From contig NW_019091372.1 in NCBI RefSeq assembly GCF_001949145.1, forward strand, positions 1,428,059 to 1,492,058: a stretch of DNA of 64,000 nt, in the 5' to 3' direction. The position numbers were made by a program, and so were the translations under genes. The notes below the pieces were generated by a model. The model was not told where the DNA came from. It saw only the letters and a program-made list of their open reading frames with translations, and did not search any database. Shown in pieces: positions 1 through 11,237 of this stretch (position 1 is the first letter of the stretch; every line of letters starts with the position of its first letter). This stretch comes from Acanthaster planci (lineage: Eukaryota; Echinodermata; Asteroidea; Valvatida; Acanthasteridae).

Positions 1-18
1 AGAGTTAATGCATCTCAA

Positions 19-143
19 TAGAGGGTTTGCATGGCTGCCATCTTGCAGGCCAGTGCTTTCGCTCCACAGGGTATGCAACAAAGGAGGTTTCCATGTGGGA
101 AAACAGAACTGCCCTGCAAGATGGCTACCACGCAAAGCCTCTA
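19..143. mobile_element. TIR element family A, copy 1 (MITE-like)
   Basis: 125 bp with 31-bp inverted ends (19-49 and 113-143; about 27 of 31 bases pair), both containing GCCATCTTGCAGG. The ends read TAGAGG...CCTCTA, compatible with a TA target duplication as in Tc1/mariner-type MITEs. A second copy sits at 55014-55136. Too short to code for a transposase. Confidence 0.72.
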
Positions 144-630
144 CAGTCAATATCAAATTATCATATCAAAAATGGATGTAGCATTCAATAAAATCCCTTG
201 GATTTGTTTGGAAACAGCAATATTATTGTGTGTATTCCAATAACCAAGGCCAATTCCATAGTGCTGCTGAAGCGAAAAATTTGTTTATGAGTGGGAAAAA
301 AATTGCTTGACAAATCAGGTTACCAGCCAAAACTTCTTGTGATGTATATTGTTTTGGAATAGTATTTACCTGTCTTTTGGTTAGCATGACACTCACATAA
401 AGTTTGAGATGGTAACCTTTGTTTATTAAGCAAAGTTTTTTCGCGCTTAAGCAAATTCTGTGCTTAAGCAGCTCTATGAAATTGGCCCCATGTCAATGCT
501 AACCGTAATTGTGTTTACATACATATTGCTACTATTCAATTATTTTGCTACAACATATCGAAGATCATATTGGAATTCTTTGAACTACTCAGATGCTGAG
601 TCACCGTATCGAAGACGATGACACACTAAC

Positions 631-746
631 CTCTTCCTGTTGAAGGGGTATTCCAAAGATCGTGAGATCCGGCGGTGTACCCTGGGTGCACATGACGAAC
701 TGGGGGCCGTCTTCGATGTCCGTCACCTCGCAGTGAGGGTTGTCAA
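631..746 (-). CDS. TTC17: TTC17 coding exon 9 (last in window)
   Basis: Codes residues 388-426, beginning VDNPHCEVTDIEDGPQ and ending PLQQEE before GAG|gttagt. Less conserved than the other exons. It corresponds in position to the vertebrate segment after the coiled coil. The next exon should lie left of the window. Confidence 0.78.
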
Positions 747-3700
747 CTGGGAAGGGTGGTAACAGTGATAAGCTGATAATAACATGGAAGGGACGGGGTA
801 GGACAGTTCATTGCTTTTCAAGGGATTCTGTTTGTTATTGTGAATTTTTTTTAAAAGTGCATTTCAGCTGGTTACGGGTGAAATGTAGTTATTACGGGAC
901 CCTGCTATATTAGCATGGCCACTTTCCTTCACTTTTTAAGTGCAGAGGGAGGTCTGATGGAGGAATCCTAACCTTCCCATGATATTTCAAAAATCCAACC
1001 GAAGCTTTAAGTTCCACGTTGGGTAACTGAGACTAGAATGCACCTCCTTGATCCTACAAGATCTAACAAAAGATCCTGGCAAATTTGAAAGCACCGGGGA
1101 GGGATTATAATGTCTGACAGACCATCCTGTAGATTTTAACAGTGTGGGGAAGATACTTATTTAAAGTGATGGAAGCCAAGCTGTATCCTTCCTTAATCCT
1201 ACAAAATCTTACAAAAAGTTTCTGGCGAAGTTTACAAATCCTGGAGAGTTACCAATAAAGTTGGAAGAATGTGGCACTAGATTCTTATGTTCTGTGGCTG
1301 ATTTTGGAAGATACAGGAGAACCCTTTAGCAAACACTTGATTGGGGGAGAGTTGGAAGCAGGGGGGGTTACACAAGACCTCACCCATGCCCCGCATGAGT
1401 CGGTGCCGGTGGTAGCTGAGGTTGGACTCGAACTGGTCCTCGGACCGGCGCTGGGCGATCCTCATCACCTTCTGGGTCTGCTCGAACTCGTCCTGCTTGG
1501 ACTTGTAGTCCTGTAGCTCTGACAGAGTGCGCTGCAGGGACCTGACAGGGCGAGAGACCGTGACTTGAGTTTTACTCAGCTACGGCTGACTCAACAAGTG
1601 TGCCTAAGCACCTCTATCATGGGACAGCCATGTCTCTTCTCTTCCATTCAAAGCAATGTAACCAAACTGAGGCTGGAAGGAAACAGAGTCTGTTCCCTTT
1701 TATCAATATGTGAAGTGGTATTACTATAGCCAACGGGTCTACGGGAAACAAGACAAACATGGCAACATCGTAATAAAGGCCTATGGAAGCCGCTGGCTTC
1801 AATTTCCCACAAATTTGTGTTAATGCCAGCCACGGCCAGGAAATTCAGCTGCAACCGAAATTGACGTCACTCACTTTGCCATGAGCAAGAGGGCGATTTC
1901 CGCGAACTTACTCAGAAATGAAGCACTTTTGCTCCGCGAAAACTTGTTATAAGTGAAAGTTGCAGGCAAAGTGTATTAAGTTAAAAGAACTTTTCAGTTA
2001 ATATTTGCTTGGCGAGAAATATAGTTGAGCATGCAATCAACAAGCCACAGATATGAACTGATCTTCAGGTCGTCTTTGTAGTTTGCATCCAGGCCTTACA
2101 TTGCTGTTTCCCGTCAAGACGACGGGCTGTGGCGCCTTGAAATTCAGTTTTCGGGTTAAATTTGCTTTCTTGTTAGAGAAGTCAGCCTGTAAGTTCTGTT
2201 AACGCCAAATTTCCCTCTGCAGGACTTTTTGTTCTTGAGAGCCTCCAACTGGTTTGCCTTGAAGGGCCCCGTGGTCTTTTGCTGTCCATCCTCGATCCAA
2301 AATCATCGATTGAAAATTGATCAAATTATCTGCTTACACGTGCTGAGCTTCCAAGGCCTGCTCCAGCTTTTGGTGGCATCGCACGGCGTGGATGCGTTGC
2401 TGGGGCCAACAGGTCTCCGACAGTCCCGAGTTGATCGCTTGCTGAAAGTGGTGGACCGACTGGTCATACTCTCCCACGGTCTGGAGCAGGGGTCAAGATG
2501 AAACGAGATTTTAGTATCTGAACAGTGCAACATTTCAAGTTTTGGTTTGAAGTTGTTCGGTCCTGAAGAGTCGCTTTAAGGAGATTTCGAGTGCGGGCCT
2601 AGTATCAGGAGTACTATAACCCTAACCCCCTAGGCTCCTGCACTAGGAAGCATACTGAACCCCACAAAATCCAACAGGTTCATGTACTTGTCTATGTACT
2701 TGTACATGCAGGTTACTGTACCAAACCAGATAAACTCCAACAGAATGAGCCCGTTGGAGTTTGAGTGATATGGTATGGATGGGTCTATGCAATATAGGAT
2801 GACTTGCACTGAACAGTACCAAACCTGACAAAATTAAGCGTAGTCCAACAATTGGTACAGCAAGCCAGACACTGCACACAATGACCCGTGTATGTCCCAA
2901 CTCACACAGAATCCAACACCATCTCCCTGGGCCTTTCATCCCAAGTCTCACAAAATTCAACGAGAAGTTCCTCAGGTGCGGTACCAAACCTGCCAAAACC
3001 TGCTGTTCGAGCATGGCAGGTTTGGGGTAGTTAGGGTTAAGATAAATGGCTCACTTAAATAAACACAGACAGAAGAAAAAATCAAGTTCAAAGGAATCAG
3101 TTTCGGCTGTAGGGAGACCAAAGCAGGCTTAGGCTGAGTCGGAATCAACTGGCTGTGGCTACTTCTAACACACATGTCAATGGAAAGTGGCTACAGCCAC
3201 AAGCCAGTGGCTAGTGCACTCATTATGGCCAGCCATAGCCGTAACATTCGGACACAGCCTGTTTAAGGACAGCTTGGGGGAACTCACCGCATACATGCAG
3301 CCCAGCAGGACGTGGAGATTGGCCACCTCCTGGCCGGACTCCAGCGCTGCCTGGGCCAGGACCACTGCCGAGGCCGAGTGTTGGTTACGGTGAAGCACGC
3401 TGGCCATGTTGACCAAGGCAGCGTTCTTGTCTTTGCTGTGGGACAGAAGCCGAAACGTCAACCATCACACACGGACAAACGATACAAACACCGGCAAGCA
3501 AGTCTTTAAAAAAATGGCAAGGTCACTCGAGAACAAAGCATGTGGGACGCATGGTCAGTGCGTGCGAGTCGGCATACAGCCACACTGATTAGGACAACTT
3601 CTCGTATCTTGTATGACCGCAAACGCACATCATTTTGGGCATGCGCTGTTGGAAACTGAACTTTCTCATTTCATTCGAACTCGCAAACCATCAGTTTCAC

Positions 3701-6700
3701 AGATTTTGGAATCTTCGGAAATATTCCAGAAATTCTGCTAGGCAGAAAACCAGGCAACAGCACTACACAAACCGTGCCTTTTTGGCAGGTGACCCTGTAT
3801 TTGCCAAGCAAATATTTTTTCACTCTAAATAGATTTCCTGGCTAAGTGGCTCTCCAATACTGGCCACATCTACTTACTGCGGTGCGAAGTGCAGCGCCCG
3901 TCGTCCGCACTCAATCACCTGCAGCGAGTTGCCCACGGCGCGCCAGTAGAAAGTGGCCATCGTGTACAGCTCCCAGGACGTTTTATTCTGCACATCAATA
4001 AAAGTACGGCAAATCGTCCAAGTTTTCCCTCCAACTTGAAACGGCGAGTGCGAATAAAGGAGACTTCCGACAAAAAACTGACAGAGCTAGAGTGGTCGAT
4101 TAGTACATGACCCTAGTAGATAAGAACTTGTGACTGGAACGCTCTCAGTGAAGACGGTGCCAACTTGGAAGACGGGTACCGAGCGGCTCGGTGGGTAGAG
4201 CAATGATATGGTACTGTGTCAGTTTGGGTTCAAATCCTGCTCTGGCAAGGTTTCTCTATTTAAGTGTTAACTTTACAAAAATACCTAACAACTCAATGAA
4301 TGAAAGTTTACATCACACATCAACTGTGGACTTTCTTTTGTTTTACGTTGAAAACCTGGAGAATATGCCCATTTGTCTCACACCACAAATTCTCCGTTAC
4401 GCTAGATTTTGACTTTACCGAGACAACCCCACCGACTTTTTTTTTTCAGATAAGGGATTAACCTTCTGTGGACCTGGCTCGGTCCACACAAGGTTCACAC
4501 AACCTGCATTCCGAGGACCCATTTCGCTTTCGGGTCCACAGAAGGTGTGTCGAACCAACTGTTGGACTTTGATGGGCTCTGTTAGGACTGAGGTCCTCAG
4601 TCACCTCTCTGAGGGCCCTGTACAGCAAGCGGCCGGTCTGTCCCTCTGAACCGACGCCCTTCAACTGGTCCCAAACGTTCTCCTCCGCGAAGTTGGTCAA
4701 ACTATGTCTCTCCTGAACGCCCTGCAGTAAGAAAGCCCAGATTGTAGAAGCGCTGAGAATCGTAAAACTTAGCACATTTCAAAAACACACAACACAGATA
4801 ACAAAACAGCAGGTGCGCGTACAAAACCAGTCAACACTAATTGGGCAATACACAGGTAAGTCTACGGTGTGACAAGGCAAACATCAATGCAGTCTCTGTT
4901 TCCTTACATTATTGTCGCCAATCCTACTGAACAAAGGAGTGGCCAATTTTTATCTTCTAGAGTGCGACACATGTCAGTGTCCCGGAATTCTTCGTATTAT
5001 AATCAGTTGAATTCATTTGAAGAGAACTGATTCAACAAAACTCTACTTCAACTTTTGAACCAAGACCTCAAGCCAATTGTCTTGAGAGCATTACATCTGA
5101 AATAAATTTTAAAAGTTGGCCCGGTTTAGTCGCGTATATTTTGTCACAGTCGAGATCTTGAGCTGTCTCTCGGGTTAAGTATAGAAATACACTTTTACTG
5201 TTATATTTTCTCTTTACCTATATAAGTATACTAGTACATTATAAGTATACTTATTATATACTAAGAATAGTAAGTATTTTTCCTTTACCTGCAGATGATC
5301 GTAAGCGTGCACGCTGAACGGCAAGGACAACATTTTGGTGCAGTTGGGCTGCACATTTCTGCCGCTTTCTGAAGAACTGGAGGCATCCAACAAGCCTTTC
5401 GCCCTGGGCGCAATCACACACACACACACACATATGATCCTTACGTGAACTTGAAGAGTTGCACGTGTTGTACTCATGGGCCAAGTGCCCCGCATATTAA
5501 AAAATGGAGAAAAAAAGACCGCCAAAATTGAAGCACCATTGGATGTTACATGTATCTAACTGTGCGTTTCCTGGTGTGCGTGGATTATATAAACAGTGGA
5601 TGGCGCATCGGAACAGCAAAGGACCCTAAACACACTAATGGCGTACAACTGAACAGCGCCCTCTTTTGTTCACAATCAGGGTCAACAGCAGGAACGGAAC
5701 CCTGTTTAGTAAGAGACCCAGTGACATATTAACTCTGCTGTGCCAAAATCATTTTTATACTCGTGAGGAACAGGGGTATCAGCACTGCGAGGGTAGACAT
5801 TCTGTTCAGCCAGGGGCTGCGACAAAGTTGGATTTCCCATAGATACAGGGTGCTAATCGTTACAGCAGAAAACGGAGTCTGCTACGCCCCAACTTTGCCC
5901 ACTGTTGCAACTTCTGCCCAGTGCCTACTTGAGAGGAGTTGGGCATGCCACGTTCTTGTGCTCATCAAAGACTTTCTCCCTGGGCAAATTTGAGCATCAA
6001 CGCAGTCGGGCCTACCCCAAGCAGGCCCCCCGGAACGAAGTTGAGGCCGTGGACAAAGCTGAGATGTAGCAGGTCTCCGAGGCCCAAACTCAGTGGCAAT
6101 TTGGGAGCCTTACTTGATACCCTTGAGGTACAGAGGTATCAGCACGGTAGGGTAGAGGTTTTGCTGGGCCAGGGGTTGCTGGGCTGCCACGCAGTCGCTG
6201 TCCGTCCTCAGGAACCGCTGCTCCAAGTCCAGGTCCTTGTCCTCGTTGGCTTCGATCTCCGCCTTCTGGCGCTCCAGCTCTTGCTCCAGTTCCCGCATGC
6301 TGGCGCCCCGCTGGTCTTGCTTGAGGAAGGAGATGAAGTTGTGGGGCTCCTTGATGTTGAAATGCGAGTTGAGCTGGTGGGAAAGTTGTGCATCAGTGTC
6401 ATTTTAGAAAACGTTCGGTCAGGTGAATGTGCCCAGCGCAGACGAGTATTAAGGAAGCTGCAGCTATGAGCCTCAAGCGCGACCAAGAGAGGGCGCAATT
6501 TTCCTGGCAATGAAGGCTCTTTTGGTAGGACCTGCACTTCGCTTGTTCACAAACGACTATGCAATGTGTGCGTTGAGGTCACATAGCTACCAACAAAAAT
6601 AAACACTCCCGACCACCACGGCTCTGTTTCAACCAATAAGGGGGTGTTTTTGTTCAAGGCAGACAGACATTTATCTTGACGCCACCATCTTTGTCTTGTT

Positions 6701-8149
6701 CCCTGTAGACCAACTGGAAATAGTAAGACATCTTCACGTATTGATAAAAGGGAACAGACTATTTGTCCTTCCAGCCTCAGTTTGGTTACCTTGCTTTGAA
6801 TGGTAGAAAAGCAAGATGGATGCCCCATGATAAAGGTCTAAACTAAATCCATGAAAGCTGGAACACCACAACTGCGTGGTTATAGAAAACAGTCACTACA
6901 AAGTGAAATTTCGCCTGCACCGACATGATAAGTTTAACATGTTTAAATATGGTCACTGATGGTTTAAAGTTGGATACAGACACGAATAATTTTTCCCTGC
7001 AGTAAACCTAGCCATCTACACAAGCTATTCACTTTAACAGAATTTTTCAGACCAGCCTCATGGGGTTCATGCACAGGGTTTTAAGCAGTGTCTCATCTGC
7101 CGACAGACTTTGCAAAAAAGCGCAATGGCCACTGTATTTAAGCACATGGTGAAAACACCTTTTTTACCAAATCATAATGCGTGAAAGGCACCGTGGAACC
7201 GGAAAAGGGGCAATATTTGTGCAAAATCACCCATCATGCTGTGGTATTAGCGATGAGGTAAATTTCACTTTTTAGGACATGTTATCACTTTCTAACAGCT
7301 GTTATAACATTTTAAGGGAAAATAAGTGTAGTCCGTTTATGGAACTCTTTCCCACGGGAGTACTTGGTCAGTCATATGGGATTTCAAGCTATTCATGGTG
7401 ACAGACAACTAAGGTGGAAAGCTTGCGGTAGCACCAGGCAAGGATACGATCTCTTTTGTGAGTCTGTATGGTTCTGAAAAGAACTGTGAGGAACTCGACA
7501 AACCCTTCAGTGTCGAGAAAACACTCAATGTAAATACAGCTTTTATTTCAAATTCAATAAACAGGATAATACTAGACAGTACTCAGCTCACTCTCAGTGT
7601 AGTGACTGTCCGTGGGTAAGTTCTGCACAATACTTGTCACTCAGTTTATCGTAATAGCCTGTGTAGGCCTATTACTTAGACCTGCACAAAATCCTAGAGT
7701 AGGTCTAGTTCTTCTCGAGTCACTACACAAGTCCTCCAGTCCAGTGCTGAAAGCAGGATCTGGCTCTGTTGTTGAAAACCTCCAAATCACTGACAGAGCA
7801 CGGTTCTGGTACAAGGGGGCAGGCCACGACCAAAAGGTGTAGGTGTTGAATCGTTTGATCCTCCCTGCAGTCGCAAGGAGTTTCTAGAGTAGGTGAATTA
7901 GGCCTAGGCTAATCTGTAACACTATACTACTCGTACATACATGTACTAGTACTAATTTAGTACTTCAATTAGTGCTAGGCCTACAGAGTCGATCGAGGGC
8001 CAATCGGGTGGTTGGTTCTCCGTTTGTTTATAACTCACCTGTTGAGTTATCAGACCTTCTTCCGTGACCAACCAGTGAGTAGTGGCCTGACATCCGGACA
8101 CAGAGAGCAAAAGCACCAAAATATGAACGATTCTTCGCAATGTTTTCAT
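631..8149 (-). CDS. TTC17: TTC17 (tetratricopeptide repeat protein 17), 5' half, partial
   Basis: Nine coding exons read leftwards: 8149-8039, 6373-6114, 5403-5289, 4721-4605, 3987-3878, 3435-3288, 2480-2338, 1541-1384 and 746-631, giving 426 residues. Every junction has AG/GT and all phases match, which is strong evidence. The protein has a signal peptide, the segment ATTHWLVTEEG seen after the signal in vertebrate TTC17, an acidic charged stretch (RELEQELERQKAEIEANEDK), a CTKMLSLPFSVHAYDHLQ block, about three TPR-like helical repeats (about residues 204-310) and a coiled-coil region (about 325-385). Vertebrate TTC17 is roughly 1,140 residues, so more than half, including the C-terminal TPRs, lies beyond the left edge. 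The human protein is reported to work with CATIP in actin polymerisation and ciliogenesis; that role here is inferred. Introns carry a tRNA-derived repeat, hairpin elements and a duplicated piece of exon 2. Confidence 0.9.
1040..1250. repeat. Two-copy degenerate tandem repeat, TTC17 intron 8
   Basis: TGATCCTACAAGATCTAACA (from 1049) and TAATCCTACAAAATCTTACA (from 1193), both followed by a similar TGGC(A/G)AA...GGAGAG-like stretch; period about 144. Confidence 0.45.
1384..1541 (-). CDS. TTC17: TTC17 coding exon 8 (coiled coil)
   Basis: Codes residues 335-387 plus one base. SLQRTLSELQDYKSKQDEFE matches the vertebrate SLQRTLNELKEYQKQHD region; the rest is rich in Q, E, R and K, as expected for a coiled coil. 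Confidence 0.9.
1616..1770 (-). repeat. Dispersed repeat family F, copy 1
   Basis: Reverse complement closely matches 6687-6835, including TTGATAAAAGGGAACAGACT and CCAGCCTCAGTTTGGTTAC. Both lie in TTC17 introns. Confidence 0.65.
2338..2480 (-). CDS. TTC17: TTC17 coding exon 7 (third TPR, start of coiled coil)
   Basis: Codes residues 288-334 plus two bases. TVGEYDQSVHHFQQAI completes the third TPR; CHQKLEQALEAQH begins the heptad-like region and matches vertebrate CQQKLEQKLEAQH. The donor is GT|gtaagc, two bases past a weaker GTGTAA, because only it keeps the frame of exon 8. Confidence 0.9.
2657..3005. repeat. Degenerate ACAAAATCCAACA repeats, TTC17 intron 6
   Basis: CACAAAATCCAACA-like words near 2664, 2900 and 2950 alternate with TACCAAACCTGACA-like words near 2720, 2817 and 2982. 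An old, diverged tandem array. Confidence 0.4.
3288..3435 (-). CDS. TTC17: TTC17 coding exon 6 (second TPR)
   Basis: Codes residues 238-287. DKNAALVNMASVLHRNQHSA is very close to the vertebrate KDIALVNLANVLHR block. LHVLLGCMYA starts the next TPR helix. Ends in phase 0 at TATGCG|gtgagt. Confidence 0.92.
3878..3987 (-). CDS. TTC17: TTC17 coding exon 5 (first TPR)
   Basis: Codes residues 202-237 plus two bases. TSWELYTMATFYWRAVGNS and VIECGRRALHF have the helix-turn-helix spacing of a TPR unit (W/L-x2-Y, G, A-L). Donor GCA|gtaagt is a strong consensus. Confidence 0.9.
4177..4248 (+). repeat. tRNA-derived sequence (SINE head or tRNA relic)
   Basis: GGCTCGGTGGGTAGAGCA (4185-4202) is a good RNA polymerase III A box, and GGTTCAAATCC (4227-4237) a good B box, 25 bases apart. 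No intact cloverleaf: acceptor ends do not pair. Sits in TTC17 intron 4, opposite strand. Confidence 0.5.
4461..4546. repeat. Hairpin element in TTC17 intron 4
   Basis: Perfect 14-bp arms ACCTTCTGTGGACC (4461-4474) and its complement (4533-4546), with further GGTCCACA/GGACCC pairing inside. Confidence 0.6.
4605..4721 (-). CDS. TTC17: TTC17 coding exon 4
   Basis: Codes residues 163-201, beginning GVQERHSL, which matches the vertebrate GVQER motif after the DHLQ/QHLR block. Phase 0 on both sides (ctgcag acceptor, GAGAG|gtgact donor). An 86-bp hairpin with perfect 14-bp arms lies 58 bp past the donor side. Confidence 0.88.
5289..5403 (-). CDS. TTC17: TTC17 coding exon 3
   Basis: Codes residues 124-162. 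A serine-rich variable start (DASSSSESG) precedes CTKMLSLPFSVHAYDHLQ, a strongly conserved TTC17 block. Acceptor gcccag, donor CTGCAG|gtaaag, leaving phase 0. A short CA repeat lies just upstream of the acceptor. Confidence 0.9.
5762..5828 (-). pseudogene. Duplicated fragment of TTC17 exon 2
   Basis: On the minus strand this matches the last ~65 bases of exon 2 (GCTGATACC, TCTACCCT, CCCCTGGC shared; roughly three quarters identical), including the region of its donor. One inserted base shifts the frame, and the donor AA|gtaagg is lost (GAGTATAAAA). Looks like a decayed tandem duplicate 286 bp downstream of the real exon. Confidence 0.6.
6114..6373 (-). CDS. TTC17: TTC17 coding exon 2
   Basis: Codes residues 38-123 plus two bases of codon 124. 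Contains EPHNFISFLKQD, the charged helix RELEQELERQKAEIEANEDK, then LEQRFLRTDSDC, the order seen in vertebrate TTC17. The donor CAA|gtaagg is chosen over an upstream GTATCA because only it keeps frame with exon 3. The 3' end of this exon is duplicated in the next intron at 5762-5828. Confidence 0.9.
6546..6835 (+). repeat. Dispersed repeat family F, copy 2
   Basis: The right part (6687-6835) pairs with 1616-1770. The left part (6546-6670) matches 11390-11520 directly, sharing TTCACAAACGACTATG and the GGGGTG...TCAAGGC stretch. Confidence 0.65.
7331..7354 (+). pseudogene. Possible relic of a non-LTR retrotransposon reverse transcriptase end
   Basis: Reads VRLWNSFP in one frame, like the WNSLP motif near the end of many non-LTR reverse-transcriptase ORFs. 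Near-identical DNA recurs at 17997-18019 and 20602-20625. The short match could be chance, so this is tentative. Confidence 0.3.
8039..8149 (-). CDS. TTC17: TTC17 coding exon 1 (signal peptide)
   Basis: Codes residues 1-37 from ATG at 8149: two arginines, then the hydrophobic run IVHILVLLLSVSGC, then the TTC17 hallmark ATTHWLVTEEG. It ends in phase 0 at CAACAG|gtgagt. An in-frame upstream ATG at 8197 in a good Kozak context (A at -3, G at +4) would add 16 residues. That gives a leader close to the human length, so the true start is unsettled. Confidence 0.85.
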
Positions 8150-9639
8150 TTTCTGTGAGCCCCGTTGACGGCCGCATCGTAGCACCCAGGACTCCATATT
8201 GAATGAATGAATGCAGCGGTGCATCAATTGACAATATTCACAGGGAGATATAAGGAGCAAATTGTTACATTAAATGAAGACAAACATTCATTTCTTAAAC
8301 AAATTCTATATTACAATAATCTTTTACTAATTTCTTTCTTAACTGCTAGTTCTATTGGGGTAGTAACGGACGAGTTTATTCTTTTAGAGATATATCCTCT
8401 CAGATATTGTCAAGCCAGAAAATGGAGGAAGGCATTGTGGAAGTCTATTGAATGGGTTTGTTGATAAAATTTCGCCTGCCGTGTGACATTAGATATGCAA
8501 ACGTGTGATCTCCCTAGTGGCTGCTTCATAAAATTTTACCACGTTCAACCGTGGTTCAACCAACAGACATCTCTGTGTCAGTTTAATCTGAAATCAAACT
8601 TACAACTATTTCTTTAGTTCTGAACTTTGCCGACGTGAAGCAGAAACGACGATCAGGCATGCGGTATACATGTACAACGTGGTTCAATTGGTTTTGCCTA
8701 TGATGCTGGAAATTTCCAACCCCCCCCCAAAAAAAATTCCCTCATACCGGATGCTTTAGTCAATTTTATCGCTGCCGTCTTTTGTTATTTCGTTTCTGCT
8801 ATTTCAACAGCGATATCATTAGCTTAATCATTCGGGAGAAACAAAGGTAAATTTGAGTGAAAAAAGTTTCACCGGCAGGCGCTCTTTCTGCCTTGAGTGC
8901 ATTGTAACCCAGACAAGAGAGGGCGCTATTGTAAATTAACGATGTGCTAATCGTTGGGCTATTTATGTCTGTATAATCGTCATTCTTCGCACGAGCTTAA
9001 TTATATTTTGTGATCCCACGGGATTTTTGAAATAAGACAGGCCATAACCAGGAGGCGTCATATCAATCAATCTATCAATCCCAAATTTAGGACTTATAGT
9101 TTCCAGTTCGGGGTATGTCTTTCACAAAAAGCCCCAAATTGCGGAGCAAAATTTGGATAGAAGCGGGCTGTTACATTCGGAAATGAGCGCTTAGTTTTAT
9201 TGCTATTTTGGGGGTATCTTCGTTCAAAGGCGAATAAAAAATTTTTTTCGTGGCTAATCTTCATGAAATTGAAACGAAAAGTGATCTTCTGGCCATAATC
9301 CTGAATTTCTAGTGAAAAAACGGAGGCCAACCTCTTCACGAGAGTCAACAGGCAGCGCTATTTCGGCTGATTTTGCACTGTTTTCTATGGGCGCGTGTTT
9401 AGTGTAGTGAAACTATAAGTAAAGGATACCTATACCGAGGGTATTATGTGACTTAACCTCCATCTCAGCCGTCACGCTATTGTTTCCGCTGCTCCATTTT
9501 TTTTTTTACGAATGAAGTGTCTGTTTTATAGGAAGTGGGTCTACAAGTGTTTGGTTACGTAAGGCCTTTATTATAATCCATTTCTTGGGTACAAATTTAA
9601 TGGTAGACAACCACTAGAAATATACGATGCTGTTAAAAT

Positions 9640-9786
9640 AGAGTACCGAAGTGTGACGTCATTTAGAACCAGTTGATGCCGTACAAACGAATGGAGTACG
9701 CGCGCGCGTTGGTTCACGCACGGATACTCGCGGTAACGCTTTTTACACACATAAGTGTGCGTGTGACGTATTCACTTCGGTGCTCT
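9640..9786. mobile_element. TIR element family C, copy 1 (CRE-bearing, MITE-like)
   Basis: About 145 bp. Left end GAGTACCGAAGTG then TGACGTCA; right end reads, on the other strand, GAGCACCGAAGTGAATACGTCA. Interior has CGAATGGAGTACGCGCGCG and TTTTTACACAC. Shared with copies at 15717 and 16471. Confidence 0.75.
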
Positions 9787-10881
9787 GTTCAACCGCCATA
9801 CGTTCATATTGTGGTATAAATTTTCATTCACACCCCCATGGTCACCTCCATCATTTCGGCTTATGTAATTCGCGACGTATGGCCATAACATGAGACAGAC
9901 ACATTTATTTTGTTTTGCCGATGTTCCAAAACTCCAGGTCCTATGGGCGCGCGGCTTGACGTTGCCCCGGACTCGGACGAAAAGGCCCGTAAGTCACGCT
10001 AAAAGAATAAATATGGAGTACAAAATCAACGAGTGCACATATATTTCTTTTTTTCTCGCAGATACAGAGGCAATCATTCATTATTATTTCATTAGTTTTT
10101 AAATACAAGCATTAACGTCACCAATGTTAAAATTATCGGTACATATATCAAGCTTAATCATATATAAACGTTACTCGTTCTTCGCCAAATGTAGCTTACC
10201 TGAAGCTTTATTTTTTTGTCTGCAAAAATGACTCTGAGTCACTGAAAGTCTCGTCTAATCATCGCTACATCTGCAATCTGGACTGAGCCTTTTAAACATG
10301 CTTGTCGATTTCAAAGTTCAGAAAAGACTCGCAAAAATTCAGTTTTAGGTTTTCTTTTTACATTCTAGATACAGTACTATGAATAACACCGTATTGTAGA
10401 GATGAAGGTTAGACTGTTTCAGTATTGAACATCATTAAACATTTCAACAAGTACGCCCTCAACTGCTCAAATTTGTAAGATTTGCCAGTGAAATCGATAG
10501 GAAAAATGCGACAAGTTTCTGAGGGTTAAATTCCATGACTTCAATTCTCTGGCCTTGTCTTGGAATTTTTGCTATATAAAACAGCACTAAAGGAAACCGG
10601 CTTATATAGGCATCTCGTGCGCACAGGAAAAATCACGATTGTAAAGTCTTTTTACGGAGCGCTTACAATCCCGCTTAGATAAGGAACTAATAGCAAAAAC
10701 AATTCAATGAAGAAAAACTGAACAAAGCCAGAAAACCTGAGGACAAATGATCAAAATCGCACTCCTGTACGTTTTCAATGGACCGCTCACACTTCTTACA
10801 GGCCGCCAAGGCCATTTGTGCGCACGCGTGCATAATCATGAATGAACAAATCGTCAAGTTCAGGTTCTGTTACAGAATACG

Positions 10882-10981
10882 GGCGGTTCACAATAGTGCG
10901 CCACCAAGAGTTCGTTTGGGTCGACATTGTGATTGGCCAACGCGCTGCAAATTCTTGGTGGCGCACTACTGTGAAACGGCC
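10882..10981. mobile_element. Inverted-repeat element (100 bp)
   Basis: Left arm 10882-10918 and right arm 10948-10981 share TAGTGCGCCACCAAGA in opposite orientation plus flanking GGTTCACA/TGTGAAAC. Both strands translate to GRFT(I/V)VRHQEF, which is a by-product of the palindrome and not a gene. Confidence 0.62.
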
Positions 10982-11237
10982 GATTAGGCTGGGCATGAAG
11001 TCACCAGTAACATTAAAGTCCATTTGGGGAATGCTTAGTTAACACAGTATTACAACGTTCTTATATCTTTTGGGGCCGTCCTGAACTTGAAGTTATTATT
11101 CATATTTTCACTATCCCGGATTCGCGCCACAGAGGCCCGAGCCCGACCATACAAAAGATCGAGAGGGCGCAATTGAGGAATTCATGTAAAACGAAAAAAA
11201 TGAACCCGTAATCCCCTAATCAGCACGCAGATGTCAT

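Noticed and set aside
4177-4248. Functional tRNA gene
   Set aside because: A and B boxes are present, but the acceptor and anticodon stems do not pair, so it is a repeat head or relic.
5939-6469. 176-residue plus-strand frame
   Set aside because: Antisense shadow of TTC17 exon 2; the GC-rich conserved exon keeps the other strand open.
10796-11042. Two opposite-strand frames with the same GRFT(I/V)VRHQEF peptide
   Set aside because: The shared peptide is a consequence of the inverted repeat at 10882-10981.
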